From the NCBI RefSeq assembly GCF_009908285.1, contig NZ_JAAARM010000001.1, forward strand, positions 124,001-188,000: 64,000 nt of DNA, given 5' to 3'. Shown here piece by piece: positions 39,719 through 48,667 of the stretch. Made by a program: the position numbers and the translations under genes. The notes below the pieces were generated by a model. That model was not told the DNA's origin. It worked only from the letters and a program-made list of their open reading frames with translations, and made no database searches. Origin of the DNA: Pseudomonas sp. Fl4BN1 (GTDB taxonomy: Bacteria; Pseudomonadota; Gammaproteobacteria; Pseudomonadales; Pseudomonadaceae). Every line of letters starts with the position of its first letter. The stretch's first letter is position 1.

Positions 39719-42067
39719 TCAGGCCGAACGAGCCATGATCAGGCCGCTGTCGCTGGCCGCCTCCAGGCGGATGGCGATGAACTTCGACGTCGGGGTGTGG
39801 CTGCCGTCACCGGTACTTTCCAATGGCACCAGGGGGTTCACCTCCGGGTAGTAGGCCGCAGCCTGGCCCGCCGGAATATCGAACGCCAGCAGGGTGAAAC
39901 CCTTGACCCGGCGTTCGCGGCCGTCATCCCACAAGGACACGATGTCGGCTTTCTGCCCCGGCTTGAAGCCCAGGCGGATGATGTCCGCCTCGTTGGCGAA
40001 CAGCACGTCGCGCTGGCCCTTGACCCCGCGATAGCGGTCATCGAGGCCGTAGATAGTGGTGTTGTACTGGTCATGGGAACGCATTGATTGCAGGATCAGG
40101 TCCGGTAGTTGGCCGGTGGCCCGGGTGCGCTCATGGACCAGGTCCTTGGGCAGCAGGTTGGCGCGGAAGTTGGCGCGCCCCGACGGCGTGTTCCACTGGC
40201 GGGCACCAGCGCTATTGCCCAGGTAGAAACCACCTGGGTGCTTGAGCCGTTCGTTGAAGTCCTTGAAGCCGGGAATGGTGTCGGCGATCAGGTCGCGGAT
40301 GCGCCCGTAGTCCGCTGCCAGCCAGTTCCAGTCCACCGGCTGAGTACCCAGCGTCGCGGCGGCAATGCCCGCGACGATCCACGGCTCGGAGCGCATGAGC
40401 GACGACAGAGGCTGCAACTGGCCGTTGGAAGCGTGGACCATGCTGAAAGAGTCCTCCACGGTCACCGCTTGTGGACCACCGGCCTGCTGGTCGATATCGG
40501 TACGTCCCAGGCACGGCAGGATCAGCGCGTCCTTGCCGTGGGCCAGGTGGCTGCGGTTGAGCTTGGTGCTGATCTGCACCGTGAGGTCGCAGTTGTTCAG
40601 GGCCTGGAAGGTCCGCGGGCTGTCCGGGGTGGCTTGGGCGAAGTTGCCTCCCAGGCCGATGAACACCTTGGAGCGCCCTTCGAGCATCGCGTGGATCGCC
40701 TCGACCACGTTGTGGCCTTCATCCCTGGGCACCTTGAACTGAAAGCGTCGTTCCAGGGAGTCGAGGAAGGCCAGCGGTGGGCGTTCGTTGATGCCCATGG
40801 TGCGGTCGCCCTGCACGTTGCTGTGGCCGCGCACCGGGCACAGGCCGGCGCCGGGTCTGCCGATGTTGCCCCGCAGCAGCATCAGGTTGGCGATTTCCTG
40901 GATGGTCGGCACCGAGTGGCGGTGCTGGGTGATGCCCATGGCCCAGCACATGATCACGTTCTTGCTTTTGGCGTACATGCGCGCCGCTTGTTCAATCTCT
41001 ACCAGGGCCAGGCCGGACTGCTCGACGATATGCGCCCACGGGGTGTCGTCGATGCTGCCCAGGTAGTCGAGCACCTGAGCTGTGTGAGCGTTGAGGAAGT
41101 CGTGGTCGAACACCGCTGGGGCGCCGGTTTTCTGCGCGTCGCGCTCCCACTGCAGAAGGAACTTGGCCATGCCTCGCAGCAGCGCCATGTCGCCGCCCAA
41201 GGCTGGGCGCAAGTAGGCGGTGTTGGTTGGGCGATTGCCGTTGGTGAGCATCTCGATGGGGCTTTGCGGGTGCTGGAAACGTTCCAGGCCGCGCTCTTTC
41301 AGCGGGTTGATGCACACCACCTGGGCGCCGCGCTTCACTGCTTCACGCAGTGGTTCGAGCATCCGTGGATGGTTGGTGCCGGGGTTCTGGCCCAAGACGA
41401 AAATCGCATCTGCGTGCTCGAAGTCATCGAAGGTCACGGTGCCTTTGCCGACGCCAACGCTTTGCGCCAGGGCCACGCCGCTGGCCTCGTGGCACATGTT
41501 CGAACAGTCGGGGAAGTTGTTGGTGCCGTAGGCGCGGACGAACAGCTGGTAGAGATAGGCCGCTTCATTGCTGGCCCGGCCCGAGGTATAGAACTCGGCC
41601 ATGCCCGGGCTTGGCAGGTTGTGCAGATGCTTGGCGATCAGGCTGAAAGCCTGCTCCCAACTGATGGGTTGGTAGCGATCGGTTGCGGCGTTGTAGCTCA
41701 TCGGCTCGGTCAGCCGGCCCTGGTACTCAAGCCAGTAGTCGCTCTGTTCCAGCAGCGAGGTGACGCTGTGCTTGGCGAAGAACGCCCCGTCCACCCGACG
41801 CTTGGTGGCTTCCCAGTTCACTGCCTTGGCGCCGTTCTCGCAGAACTTGACCAGGCCGCTTTCCGGCGAGTCGCCCCAGGCACAACCCGGGCAGTCGAAG
41901 CCGCCATTCTGGTTGGTCTTGAGCATCATGCGCAGGTTCTTCAGGGCGTTGTCGCTGGTCAGCCAGGCCTGGGCCACGCTGATCAGGGCACCCCAGCCAC
42001 CGGCAGGACCCTTGTAGGGCTTGTAGCGGGCAACGGGTTTCTGATCGGCTTGGTTGTGTGTACTCAC
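39719..42067 (-). CDS. FdhF/YdeP-family molybdopterin oxidoreductase
   Basis: Cytosolic molybdopterin-guanine-dinucleotide enzyme of 782 residues. Start is GTG 42067, preceded by GGAGAG at 6 bases; the longer frame is Pro/Ala/Cys-rich and unlikely. The N-terminal GFDCPGCAWGD keeps a Cys pair, and MGD-binding segments include FVLGQNPGTNHPRM near residue 225, AMGITQHRHSVPTIQEIANL near 375 and QSMRSHDQYNTTIYG near 665. Relatives include YdeP, linked to acid resistance in E. coli; a true formate dehydrogenase is less likely. No fdhD is in view. A LysR gene with a T-N11-A dyad lies upstream. Confidence 0.87.
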   Translation of the reverse strand: MSTHNQADQKPVARYKPYKGPAGGWGALISVAQAWLTSDNALKNLRMMLKTNQNGGFDCPGCAWGDSPESGLVKFCENGAKAVNWEATKRRVDGAFFAKHSVTSLLEQSDYWLEYQGRLTEPMSYNAATDRYQPISWEQAFSLIAKHLHNLPSPGMAEFYTSGRASNEAAYLYQLFVRAYGTNNFPDCSNMCHEASGVALAQSVGVGKGTVTFDDFEHADAIFVLGQNPGTNHPRMLEPLREAVKRGAQVVCINPLKERGLERFQHPQSPIEMLTNGNRPTNTAYLRPALGGDMALLRGMAKFLLQWERDAQKTGAPAVFDHDFLNAHTAQVLDYLGSIDDTPWAHIVEQSGLALVEIEQAARMYAKSKNVIMCWAMGITQHRHSVPTIQEIANLMLLRGNIGRPGAGLCPVRGHSNVQGDRTMGINERPPLAFLDSLERRFQFKVPRDEGHNVVEAIHAMLEGRSKVFIGLGGNFAQATPDSPRTFQALNNCDLTVQISTKLNRSHLAHGKDALILPCLGRTDIDQQAGGPQAVTVEDSFSMVHASNGQLQPLSSLMRSEPWIVAGIAAATLGTQPVDWNWLAADYGRIRDLIADTIPGFKDFNERLKHPGGFYLGNSAGARQWNTPSGRANFRANLLPKDLVHERTRATGQLPDLILQSMRSHDQYNTTIYGLDDRYRGVKGQRDVLFANEADIIRLGFKPGQKADIVSLWDDGRERRVKGFTLLAFDIPAGQAAAYYPEVNPLVPLESTGDGSHTPTSKFIAIRLEAASDSGLIMARSA

Positions 42068-42370
42068 GGGCGACTCTCCATAGCGGGGCTGTGGACCCGC
42101 GGCGCACTGTTCTGCGGCAGGTGGACAAGGTTGGGGCGGTGATGACGCGGCCATAGCACGGCCAGGCGGGTGCTATCCGCTTGCGAGCGCTCAGGGGTGC
42201 TGTGGGTCTGGCTGGCGGCGAGCGCCGGTGTGCGCGTTGCAAGGGCTGGTGCCGCGCAGGCCCGGCATTTGGCATTGATTGCGGGGCCGGCGCCTATCGG
42301 GGCCCAAGACTAAGCGCGGCAATCTGTCGCGTCTAATTGCTAGTACTGATCCCTTGATAGATGGCGTCGA
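42068..42370. other. Intergenic region upstream of the molybdoenzyme gene
   Basis: No gene is supported in these 303 bases. They contain the leader of the fdhF-like gene and, at the right end, an LTTR-type dyad. The middle is GC-rich with no clear promoter. Confidence 0.4.
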
Positions 42371-42375
42371 TCAAG
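42353..42375. promoter_or_regulatory. LysR-type T-N11-A dyad
   Basis: CTTGAT-N11-ATCAAG is a perfect 6-bp inverted repeat with the 11-base spacing of LysR-type binding sites. It overlaps the last codons of the lysR gene and lies about 290 bases upstream of the fdhF-like start. Confidence 0.45.
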
Positions 42376-43258
42376 AGCCGCTGAAGGATTTCTGATACAG
42401 GGCGAAGCAGGCTTCTGCCAGGGCTGAGCGCGGCGCGGCGCGCCGCATGATCAGGCCCAGGCGGGCCAGGGTCTGGGCATTTTCGATGGGTTGCAGGCGC
42501 AGGTGCTCGGTCAGCGCCTCCAGGCCGCTGTTCAGGGGCATGATTGCGCAGCACAGGCCACCATGGACCATCTGCACCAACTGATGGACGGCGTCGGTCT
42601 GCAACACCGGCTGTGGGTGAAGCCCGCGTATGTGGAAGTTGTGGTCGATGGACTGGCGAAAGTGCATGCCGCTGGTGAGCAGGCCCAGGGGTAACTCGAT
42701 CAGCGACTCCCAGCTCAGGGGCTGCTCGCCGAAGCTGAAGTGTCGCTGGTCATAGAGCAGGCCCATGTGGGTCGGGTCCAGGGTCAGTGAGTCGAAGTGC
42801 TCACTGTCCAGGCGCTCCAGGTAAGACACCCCGAGGTCCAGGCGGTTGCTCGCCAGTTGCTCGAGAATCTGCTCCGAACTCAGCGACGACAGCTCGAAAC
42901 GCAGGTTCGGGTGTTCGGCGTGGAGGCGCTGCATCAATGGCAATGGATCGAAGCTCGACAACGGCACCACCCCCAGGCGCAGGGTGCCCACCAGGTTGCC
43001 CCGGCAGGCAGCGGCTTCGGCCAGCAACCCGTCGTAGGCGCTGAGGACGGTGCGGGCCCAGGCCAGGACCCGTTCGCCAGGGGCGGTAAAGCCTTCGAAG
43101 CGCTGGCCGCGGTTGACCAACTGCAGGTCGAGCTCTTCCTCGAGGCTGCGCAGGCGCATGGACAGGGTCGGCTGGGTGATATGGCAGAGCGCGGCGGCCT
43201 GGCCGAAGTGGCGGGTTTCGTCGAGGGCGATGAGGAATTTCAGCTGCTTGAGGTCCAT
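42371..43258 (-). CDS. LysR-family transcriptional regulator
   Basis: Regulator of 295 residues. The N-terminal winged HTH (about 1-60) shows FGQAAALCHITQPTLSMRLRSLEEEL, followed by the periplasmic-binding-like effector domain (about 90-290; LRLGVVPL, QTDAVHQLVQMVHGGL). It is transcribed toward the fdhF-like gene, whose control is a fair guess. The N-terminal segment resembles OxyR-type regulators in general layout, but the redox Cys pair of OxyR is not evident. Effector unknown. Confidence 0.9.
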   Translation of the reverse strand: MDLKQLKFLIALDETRHFGQAAALCHITQPTLSMRLRSLEEELDLQLVNRGQRFEGFTAPGERVLAWARTVLSAYDGLLAEAAACRGNLVGTLRLGVVPLSSFDPLPLMQRLHAEHPNLRFELSSLSSEQILEQLASNRLDLGVSYLERLDSEHFDSLTLDPTHMGLLYDQRHFSFGEQPLSWESLIELPLGLLTSGMHFRQSIDHNFHIRGLHPQPVLQTDAVHQLVQMVHGGLCCAIMPLNSGLEALTEHLRLQPIENAQTLARLGLIMRRAAPRSALAEACFALYQKSFSGS

Positions 43259-43394
43259 CTTCGCTCCAGAACGCCAAAAGGCCGGGATTCTACCGCGCCT
43301 GTGCGACCTTGAGTCACTGGTCGCTTGGGAACCTCATGGGGCCATGCTGGTCTAGTCTTTCGCGTCTGGATCTATCAACCAAGGAGTGTGTGAC

Positions 43395-43835
43395 ATGAGT
43401 CTTTTCAGCTTTGTGAAAGAAGCCGGTGAAAAACTGATCGGTCTGGTAACCCCGGGTAATGCCAATGCCAGTGAGCAACTCAAGGAGCACATCGCCAAGG
43501 TCGGCCTGGGCAATCCCAATGTTCATGCCACCGTGGAGGGTGACAAGGTCATCGTAAGCGGTGAAGTGGCAACCCAGGAAGAAAAGGAAAAGATCCTCCT
43601 GGCCCTGGGCAACATCGCCGGTGTCGAGTCCGTTGAGGACCAGATCAGCGTGACCGGTCCAGTGGTGGTGTCGGCGGTGTTCGTTACCGTGAAGAAGGGC
43701 GACACCCTGAGCGCGATCGCCAAGGTGCAGTACGGCGACGCCAACAAGTACAACAAGATTTTCGAGGCCAACAAGCCGCTGCTGTCTCATCCGGACAAGA
43801 TCTACCCGGGGCAGGTCCTGCGTATTCCCGAGTAA
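43395..43835 (+). CDS. BON- and LysM-domain protein (Kbp/YgaU type)
   Basis: Small protein of 146 residues from ATG 43395. An N-terminal BON domain (about 25-85; NVHATVEGDKVIVSGEVATQEEK with V, G and E conserved) is followed by a LysM domain (about 95-144; VKKGDTLSAIAKVQYGDANKY). E. coli Kbp with the same arrangement binds potassium ions. No signal peptide is visible, so it is probably cytoplasmic. AAGGAG lies upstream. Confidence 0.9.
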   Translation: MSLFSFVKEAGEKLIGLVTPGNANASEQLKEHIAKVGLGNPNVHATVEGDKVIVSGEVATQEEKEKILLALGNIAGVESVEDQISVTGPVVVSAVFVTVKKGDTLSAIAKVQYGDANKYNKIFEANKPLLSHPDKIYPGQVLRIPE

Positions 43836-43855
43836 CCGGCCAGTGGTTGCCGGGA

Positions 43856-43879
43856 GTAGCAGCGGGCTTGCCCGCGAGT
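43856..43879. repeat. Degenerate REP between convergent genes
   Basis: GTAGCAGCGGGCTTGCCCGCGAG keeps the palindromic core GCGGGCTTGCCCGC but differs in the GTAGGAG head. Confidence 0.6.
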
Positions 43880-43883
43880 GGTG

Positions 43884-44546
43884 TCACAGCCCTTCGATCA
43901 ACTCCCGGTAGCCTTTCACTGCAGCGAACTCCGCCGTGTCCTTCGGCCCTTTGCGGCTGTCCGGCTGGCTCACCGCCAGCAACTGCGCCACACCAAAGTC
44001 CCGCGCACTGCGCAGGATCGGCAAGGTGTCATCGATGAACAGGCTGCGGGCCGGGTCGAATCGGATGTCGGCCTGCAGCGCATCCCAGAATTGCGGGTTC
44101 TCCTTGGGGAACCCGTAATCGTGTGAGCTGATCAGGCGCTCGAAGTATGGCGCCAGTTCAATCCGTTCCAGCTTCAACGACAAGGAATCACGGTGGGCGT
44201 TGGTGATCAGGATCACCCGCTTGCCGGCCTGTCTGATCGCCGCGAGAAAGGTGTCGGCGTCCGGACGCAGGGCGATCAGGTGGGCTGTCTCCAGCTTCAG
44301 CTCGCGCAGCGACAGCTTCAGCTCGGCGCTCCAGAAATCCAGGCAATACCATTGCAACTGACCGGCGTTACGCTCGAACAGCGGTTGCAGTTCCAGCTCG
44401 GCCATGGCCCGGCTGACCCCGTGCAACTCGGCGTAGCGCTGGGGCAGGTGCTCCATCCAGAAATGGTTGTCGTAATGCAAGTCCAGCAAGGTGCCGTCCA
44501 TATCCAACAGGACGGTATCGATATCGCGCCAGGGCAGCAGGGCCAT
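43884..44546 (-). CDS. yrfG: HAD-family GMP/IMP nucleotidase
   Basis: Haloacid-dehalogenase phosphatase of 220 residues; E. coli YrfG hydrolyses GMP and IMP. Motif I VLLDMDGTLLD near residues 13-23, motif II RVILITNAHRDS near 110, motif III and IV in the GFPKENPQF ... SLFIDDTLPI segments (about 150 and 175). It is divergent from nudE, as in other Pseudomonas and enteric genomes. Confidence 0.9.
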   Translation of the reverse strand: MALLPWRDIDTVLLDMDGTLLDLHYDNHFWMEHLPQRYAELHGVSRAMAELELQPLFERNAGQLQWYCLDFWSAELKLSLRELKLETAHLIALRPDADTFLAAIRQAGKRVILITNAHRDSLSLKLERIELAPYFERLISSHDYGFPKENPQFWDALQADIRFDPARSLFIDDTLPILRSARDFGVAQLLAVSQPDSRKGPKDTAEFAAVKGYRELIEGL

Positions 44547-44769
44547 TGAACACTTCTCCAGCGGTAAGAAAACAGCCGACCGGCAGGGTCGACAAGGTCA
44601 GTGAGGCAGGGGGAACCGGTCACTGGAAGGATAGAGGAAAGCCACTCTGCACAAGGCGGTCACACGCAGTAAACAATAGGTGTTGGAGCGGGGCTGTGCT
44701 CCTGCAATCTGCAACCCAGTCACTTTCAAACAGGCTGTATAGTAACCCGCTATCGCCAAGGAGCCCGTT

Positions 44770-45336
44770 ATGCGCCAGAAACCCACCGTACTTGCCCGCG
44801 AGATCGTCGCCACCAGTCGTCTGTTCTGTGTCGAAGAGGTGCAGTTGCGGTTCTCCAATGGCGTAGAGCGCACTTATGAACGCCTGGTGGGCAAGGGTGC
44901 GGGTTACGGTGCGGTGATGATCGTGGCGATGCTCGATGCGGAGCACGCGGTGCTGGTAGAAGAATACTGCGGTGGCACCGATGCCTACGAGTTGTCCCTG
45001 CCCAAGGGCCTGATCGAACCCGGGGAAGATGTGCTGGCAGCCGCCGAGCGTGAACTCAAGGAAGAGGCCGGGTTTGGCGCACGGCAACTGGAGCACCTGA
45101 CCGAGCTGTCACTGTCCCCGGGCTATATGAGCCAGAAGATCCAGGTGGTGTTGGCCACCGATCTGTATGAGGAGCGCCTGGAGGGCGATGAGCCCGAGCC
45201 AATGCGGGTCGACAAGATCAACCTGCGAGAGCTGGTCAGCCTAGCGCAGAATCCGCAATTTACTGAAGGCCGGGCCCTGGCTGCGCTGTACCTGGCCCGC
45301 GACCTGTTGAGCCAGCGTGGAGTTTTTCCAGCATGA
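44770..45336 (+). CDS. nudE: ADP-compounds hydrolase NudE
   Basis: Nudix hydrolase of 188 residues that cleaves ADP-ribose, NADH and Ap3A. The full Nudix box runs GLIEPGEDVLAAAERELKEEAG (about residues 79-100; key G, E, REL and EE). The N-terminal beta segment VATSRLFCVEEVQLRF is typical. AAGGAG precedes the ATG by about 5 bases. Its stop overlaps the cysQ start. Confidence 0.93.
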   Translation: MRQKPTVLAREIVATSRLFCVEEVQLRFSNGVERTYERLVGKGAGYGAVMIVAMLDAEHAVLVEEYCGGTDAYELSLPKGLIEPGEDVLAAAERELKEEAGFGARQLEHLTELSLSPGYMSQKIQVVLATDLYEERLEGDEPEPMRVDKINLRELVSLAQNPQFTEGRALAALYLARDLLSQRGVFPA

Positions 45337-46175
45337 GCAGTATCTCGATGAATTTTCCCCATCCCTTGCTGGCACCAGTGGCGGAGCTGGCGTTGCGTGC
45401 CGGTGAAGCGATCCTGCCGTTCTGGCGCGCCGACGTGGCGGTCAATCATAAGGCCGACGAGTCGCCGGTGACTGCCGCTGACCTCGCGGCCCATCACTTG
45501 ATCGTGGCCGGCCTGACGGCCTTGGATCCGAGCATTCCGGTGCTGTCCGAAGAGGACGCCGACATTCCCCAGGCCACTCGGGCCAGCTGGCAGCGCTGGT
45601 GGTTGGTGGACCCGTTGGACGGCACCAAGGAGTTCATTTCCGGCAGTGAAGAGTTCACCGTCAACATCGCCCTGATCGAACAGGGGCGCGTGGTATTCGG
45701 TGTGGTATCAATGCCCACCAATGGTCGTTGCTACTTGGGTGGCGCCGGTCTGGGCGCCTGGCGCGTTGATCAAGGGCAGCCGCCGCAAGCGATCCAGGTG
45801 CGTGAGCAGCCGGGCGTTGGTGAGGCCTTTACCGTGGTGGCCAGCCGACGCCATTCGAGCCCGGAGCAGGAGCACCTGCTCAGTGGTCTGGGGGCGGCTC
45901 TGGGCGAGTTGCAATTGGCCAATATCGGCAGTTCGCTGAAGTTCTGCCTGCTGGCCGAAGGGGCGGCGGATTGTTATCCGCGCCTGGCACCTACCTCCCA
46001 GTGGGACACGGCTGCAGCCCAGGGCGTGCTCGAGGGGGCAGGGGGCGAGGTGGTGGATCTTCAGGGCTCGCCATTCTGTTATCCGCCGCGGGAGTCGTTG
46101 CTCAACGGCTTCTTCCTGGCGCTGCCGGCCAAGGCGCCCTGGCGCAGCAAACTGCTGGAACTGGCGCGTTCCTGA
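45333..46175 (+). CDS. cysQ: 3'(2'),5'-bisphosphate nucleotidase CysQ
   Basis: Magnesium-dependent phosphatase of the inositol monophosphatase superfamily (280 residues) that removes PAP made during sulfate assimilation. Metal-site motifs: SEEDAD near residue 70, WWLVDPLDGTKEF near 90 and SQWDTAAAQGVLEGAGG near 220. ATGA overlap with nudE gives translational coupling. A tandem REP array begins immediately downstream. Confidence 0.95.
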   Translation: MSSISMNFPHPLLAPVAELALRAGEAILPFWRADVAVNHKADESPVTAADLAAHHLIVAGLTALDPSIPVLSEEDADIPQATRASWQRWWLVDPLDGTKEFISGSEEFTVNIALIEQGRVVFGVVSMPTNGRCYLGGAGLGAWRVDQGQPPQAIQVREQPGVGEAFTVVASRRHSSPEQEHLLSGLGAALGELQLANIGSSLKFCLLAEGAADCYPRLAPTSQWDTAAAQGVLEGAGGEVVDLQGSPFCYPPRESLLNGFFLALPAKAPWRSKLLELARS

Positions 46176-46182
46176 TCATCCC

Positions 46183-46671
46183 GCGCACGGGCGGGCCTCT
46201 TCGCTGGCAAGCCAGCTCCTACAGGGATGCGCGTTCCGGGGTCTTGTAGGAGCCGGCTTGCCGGCGAATGGGCCCTTGAGCCTTGCGCGCACGGGCGGGC
46301 CTCTTCGCTGGCAAGCCAGCTCCTACGGGGATGTGCATTCCGGGGTCTTGTAGGAGCCGGCTTGCCGGCGAATGGGCCCTTGAGCCTTGCGCGCACGGGC
46401 GGGCCTCTTCGCTGGCAAGCCAGCTCCTACAGGGATGCGCGTTCCGGGGTCTTGTAGGAGCCGGCTTGCCGGCGAATGGGCCCTTGAGCCTTGCACGCAC
46501 GGGCGGGCCTCTTCGCTGGCAAGCCAGCTCCTACGGGGATGTGCGTTCCGGGGTCTTGTAGGAGCAGGCTTGCCGGCGAATGGGCCCTTGAGCCTTGCGC
46601 GCATGGGCGGGCCTCTTCGCTGGCAAGCCAGCTCCTACAGGGATGCGCGTTCCGGGGTCTTGTAGGGGCCT
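46183..46671. repeat. Tandem array of a 104-bp double-REP unit (4 full copies plus a partial)
   Basis: Unit starts fall at 46183, 46287, 46391, 46495 and 46599, exactly 104 bases apart. Each unit carries CTTCGCTGGCAAGCCAGCTCCTAC, a short linker with GTTCCGGGGTCTT, then GTAGGAGCCGGCTTGCCGGCGAATGGGCCC. So two REP types face each other in every unit. The last unit decays after GTCTTGTAGGGGCC. Only a few bases differ between copies, so expansion is recent. It occupies the 512 bases between cysQ and the next gene; no coding gene is supported there. Confidence 0.95.
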
Positions 46672-46687
46672 GCCATAGGCAATGGGC

Positions 46688-47143
46688 TCAGCGATGCAGG
46701 ACGTACTGGCCGGCAAAGCGTACGGCGTCTTCATTCTGGCCCGCATTCACCACCCGGGTGTGCAAGGTCAGCCGGGCCCGGCCGTAGCGCTGGTACATCG
46801 AGAGAAATTTCTTCCAGGTCTTTTCATCCGGGGCCGCACAGATCGCCACGGCAGTGCCGGTGACTGGCAGTGGGTAACTGATCTGTCCTTCCTGGATGAC
46901 AATATGCCCGTCATTTATCCCTTCCTCCTTGAGTCGCAGGTGCAACCAGCCCCAGCCGGCCAGTACGGCGCCGCAGTACAGGCTGCCGCCGAACATGGTG
47001 CTCTTGTGGTTGACGTTGGCGTCCAGGGGCAGTTGCAGGCGCAGTTGCTGCGCCTGCCAGTCGAGCACCTTCAGCCCCATGTCCCGGGTCAGGGGAATAT
47101 CGTGGTGGAGGATGGATTCCAGGTATCGACTGTCGCGGTTCAT
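46688..47143 (-). CDS. YiiD C-terminal-type thioesterase-like protein
   Basis: Hotdog-fold protein of 151 residues resembling the putative thioesterase domain of YiiD. The core NVNHKSTMFGGSLYCGAVLAGWGWLHL lies near residues 42-68. Substrate and role are unknown. It is transcribed in the same direction as dctBD, 37 bases after dctD, and could be read from that transcript. Confidence 0.75.
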   Translation of the reverse strand: MNRDSRYLESILHHDIPLTRDMGLKVLDWQAQQLRLQLPLDANVNHKSTMFGGSLYCGAVLAGWGWLHLRLKEEGINDGHIVIQEGQISYPLPVTGTAVAICAAPDEKTWKKFLSMYQRYGRARLTLHTRVVNAGQNEDAVRFAGQYVLHR

Positions 47144-47180
47144 GCATGGGCCTCAAGGGTCAAGGGAGTCACGGTGCGGC

Positions 47181-48584
47181 TCATTCGGCTTCATCGCCAG
47201 GATGGCTGCCGCCGTCGGCGAAGTTCAGGCCATGCTTGCGCAATTTGTCGTGCAGGGTTTTGCGCGGTATGCCGAGGGCTTCGGCAAGGCTGCGCATCGA
47301 GCTGTGGGGCTGTGCCAGTTCGGCAGCGATCAGGGCCTTTTCGAAGTGCTCCACCTGCTCGCTCAGACCGCCTTCGATCACCGTCGGTGCGATAGCGGCG
47401 CCGTGAGCGGGGTCGTGGTGGTCCAGGGCCAGTTCCAGGCCCAGGGCAAAGCGTTCGGCGGCGTTCTGCAGTTCACGCACATTACCCGGCCAGCTGTGGC
47501 GCAACAGCAGGGCGCGATGCCCGGGTTGCAATTCCTGGGGCGGCAGGCCGTGGCGGGCACTGGCTTCGTCGGCGAAATGCTGGAACAGCATCAGTACATC
47601 TTCGCCCCGTTCACGCAGGGGGGGGATGCGCAGCGGGGCGACATTCAGGCGGTAGTAGAGGTCGGCGCGGAAGCGGCCTTGGTCCGCCGCCTGGCGCAGG
47701 TCCTCCTTGGTTGCGGCGATGATGCGGATGTCCAGGGGGATCAGCTGGTTGCCTCCGAGGCGCTCAACCACCCGCTCCTGAAGCAGGCGTAGCAGCTTGA
47801 CCTGGACATCCAGGCTCATGCTTTCGATTTCATCGAGGAACAAGGTGCCGCCGTTGGCGAACTCGAACTTGCCGATGCGGCGTTTCTGCGCGCCGGTGAA
47901 GGCCCCCGGCTCGTGGCCGAACAGTTCGCTTTCCACCACCGACTCGGCCAGGGCGCCGGCGTTGATCGCCACGAACGGTCCGTTGCGCCGTGCCGAAAGG
48001 TCGTGCAGCGCGCGAGCCACCACTTCCTTGCCGGCGCCGGTCTCACCGAGGATCAGCACATCGGCCCGGGTCGCTGCCAAGGCGCCGATCTGCTGGCGCA
48101 GACGCAGCATCGGTGCCGACTGGCCCACCAGCCGTGCGCTCAATTCCTGGCGGTCGCTGAGGGCCAGGCGCAGGCTGCGGTTGTCCAGTACCAGGCGCCG
48201 CCAGTCCAGGGCGCGCCGCACACTGTCCAGCAAGGCATCGCTGGCGAAGGGTTTCTCCAGAAAGTCATAGGCACCGGCACGCATCGCCTGCACCGCCAGG
48301 GGCACATCGCCGTGACCGGTGATCAACAGCACCGGCAGTTCCGAATCCTGGGCATGCAGTTGGTTGAGCAGCTCCAGGCCGTCCATGCCGGGCATGCGGA
48401 TGTCACTGACCACCACTCCTGGCCAGTCCCGCTCCAGGCGTGGGGCCAGGCCCTGGGCTTCAGCCAGGGACAGCACCTTGAGTCCCGCCAGGTCCAGGGT
48501 CTGGCTCAGGGCCTGGCGCAGATGGGGATCGTCATCGATCAACACCACTTGCAGCTGAGGGTCGAGGGTCTCGGGACGAGTCAT
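47181..48584 (-). CDS. dctD: C4-dicarboxylate response regulator DctD
   Basis: Sigma-54-dependent activator of 467 residues. Receiver domain (about 12-125; acid pocket DDD, phospho-Asp in VVVSDIRMPGMDG near 62), AAA+ domain (about 150-375; Walker A GETGAGKE, sigma-54 contact loop GAFTGA near 230) and a C-terminal Fis-type HTH (SLAEALGIPRKTLHDKLRKHGL near 425-446). It follows dctB by 83 bases. It normally activates dctA or dctPQM, which are not in this window. Confidence 0.93.
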   Translation of the reverse strand: MTRPETLDPQLQVVLIDDDPHLRQALSQTLDLAGLKVLSLAEAQGLAPRLERDWPGVVVSDIRMPGMDGLELLNQLHAQDSELPVLLITGHGDVPLAVQAMRAGAYDFLEKPFASDALLDSVRRALDWRRLVLDNRSLRLALSDRQELSARLVGQSAPMLRLRQQIGALAATRADVLILGETGAGKEVVARALHDLSARRNGPFVAINAGALAESVVESELFGHEPGAFTGAQKRRIGKFEFANGGTLFLDEIESMSLDVQVKLLRLLQERVVERLGGNQLIPLDIRIIAATKEDLRQAADQGRFRADLYYRLNVAPLRIPPLRERGEDVLMLFQHFADEASARHGLPPQELQPGHRALLLRHSWPGNVRELQNAAERFALGLELALDHHDPAHGAAIAPTVIEGGLSEQVEHFEKALIAAELAQPHSSMRSLAEALGIPRKTLHDKLRKHGLNFADGGSHPGDEAE

Positions 48585-48667
48585 CGGTCACTTTCCAGGT
48601 CGTGTCAGGGCCGGCAACGCCGGTTCGGGCCAGTGGATTGAGAGCTTGCACAGCCTGTTGCAGCGCT

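Noticed and set aside
36429..40074. Long antisense frames opposite the helicase and small frames opposite the molybdoenzyme
   Set aside because: No start signals or domains; the sense products carry full motif sets.
39719..42067. True formate dehydrogenase H
   Set aside because: Length and motifs fit the FdhF/YdeP-like branch, and no fdhD or hydrogenase partner genes are seen.
46183..46671. CRISPR array
   Set aside because: Regular spacing comes from identical 104-bp units with no variable spacers and no cas genes; the palindromes are REPs.
46079..46787. Several overlapping open frames of 90-100 codons with repeated 'RRSWLAS...' or '[10 protein letters not shown]' peptides
   Set aside because: They are translations of the REP units and repeat with the 104-base period; no ribosome sites.
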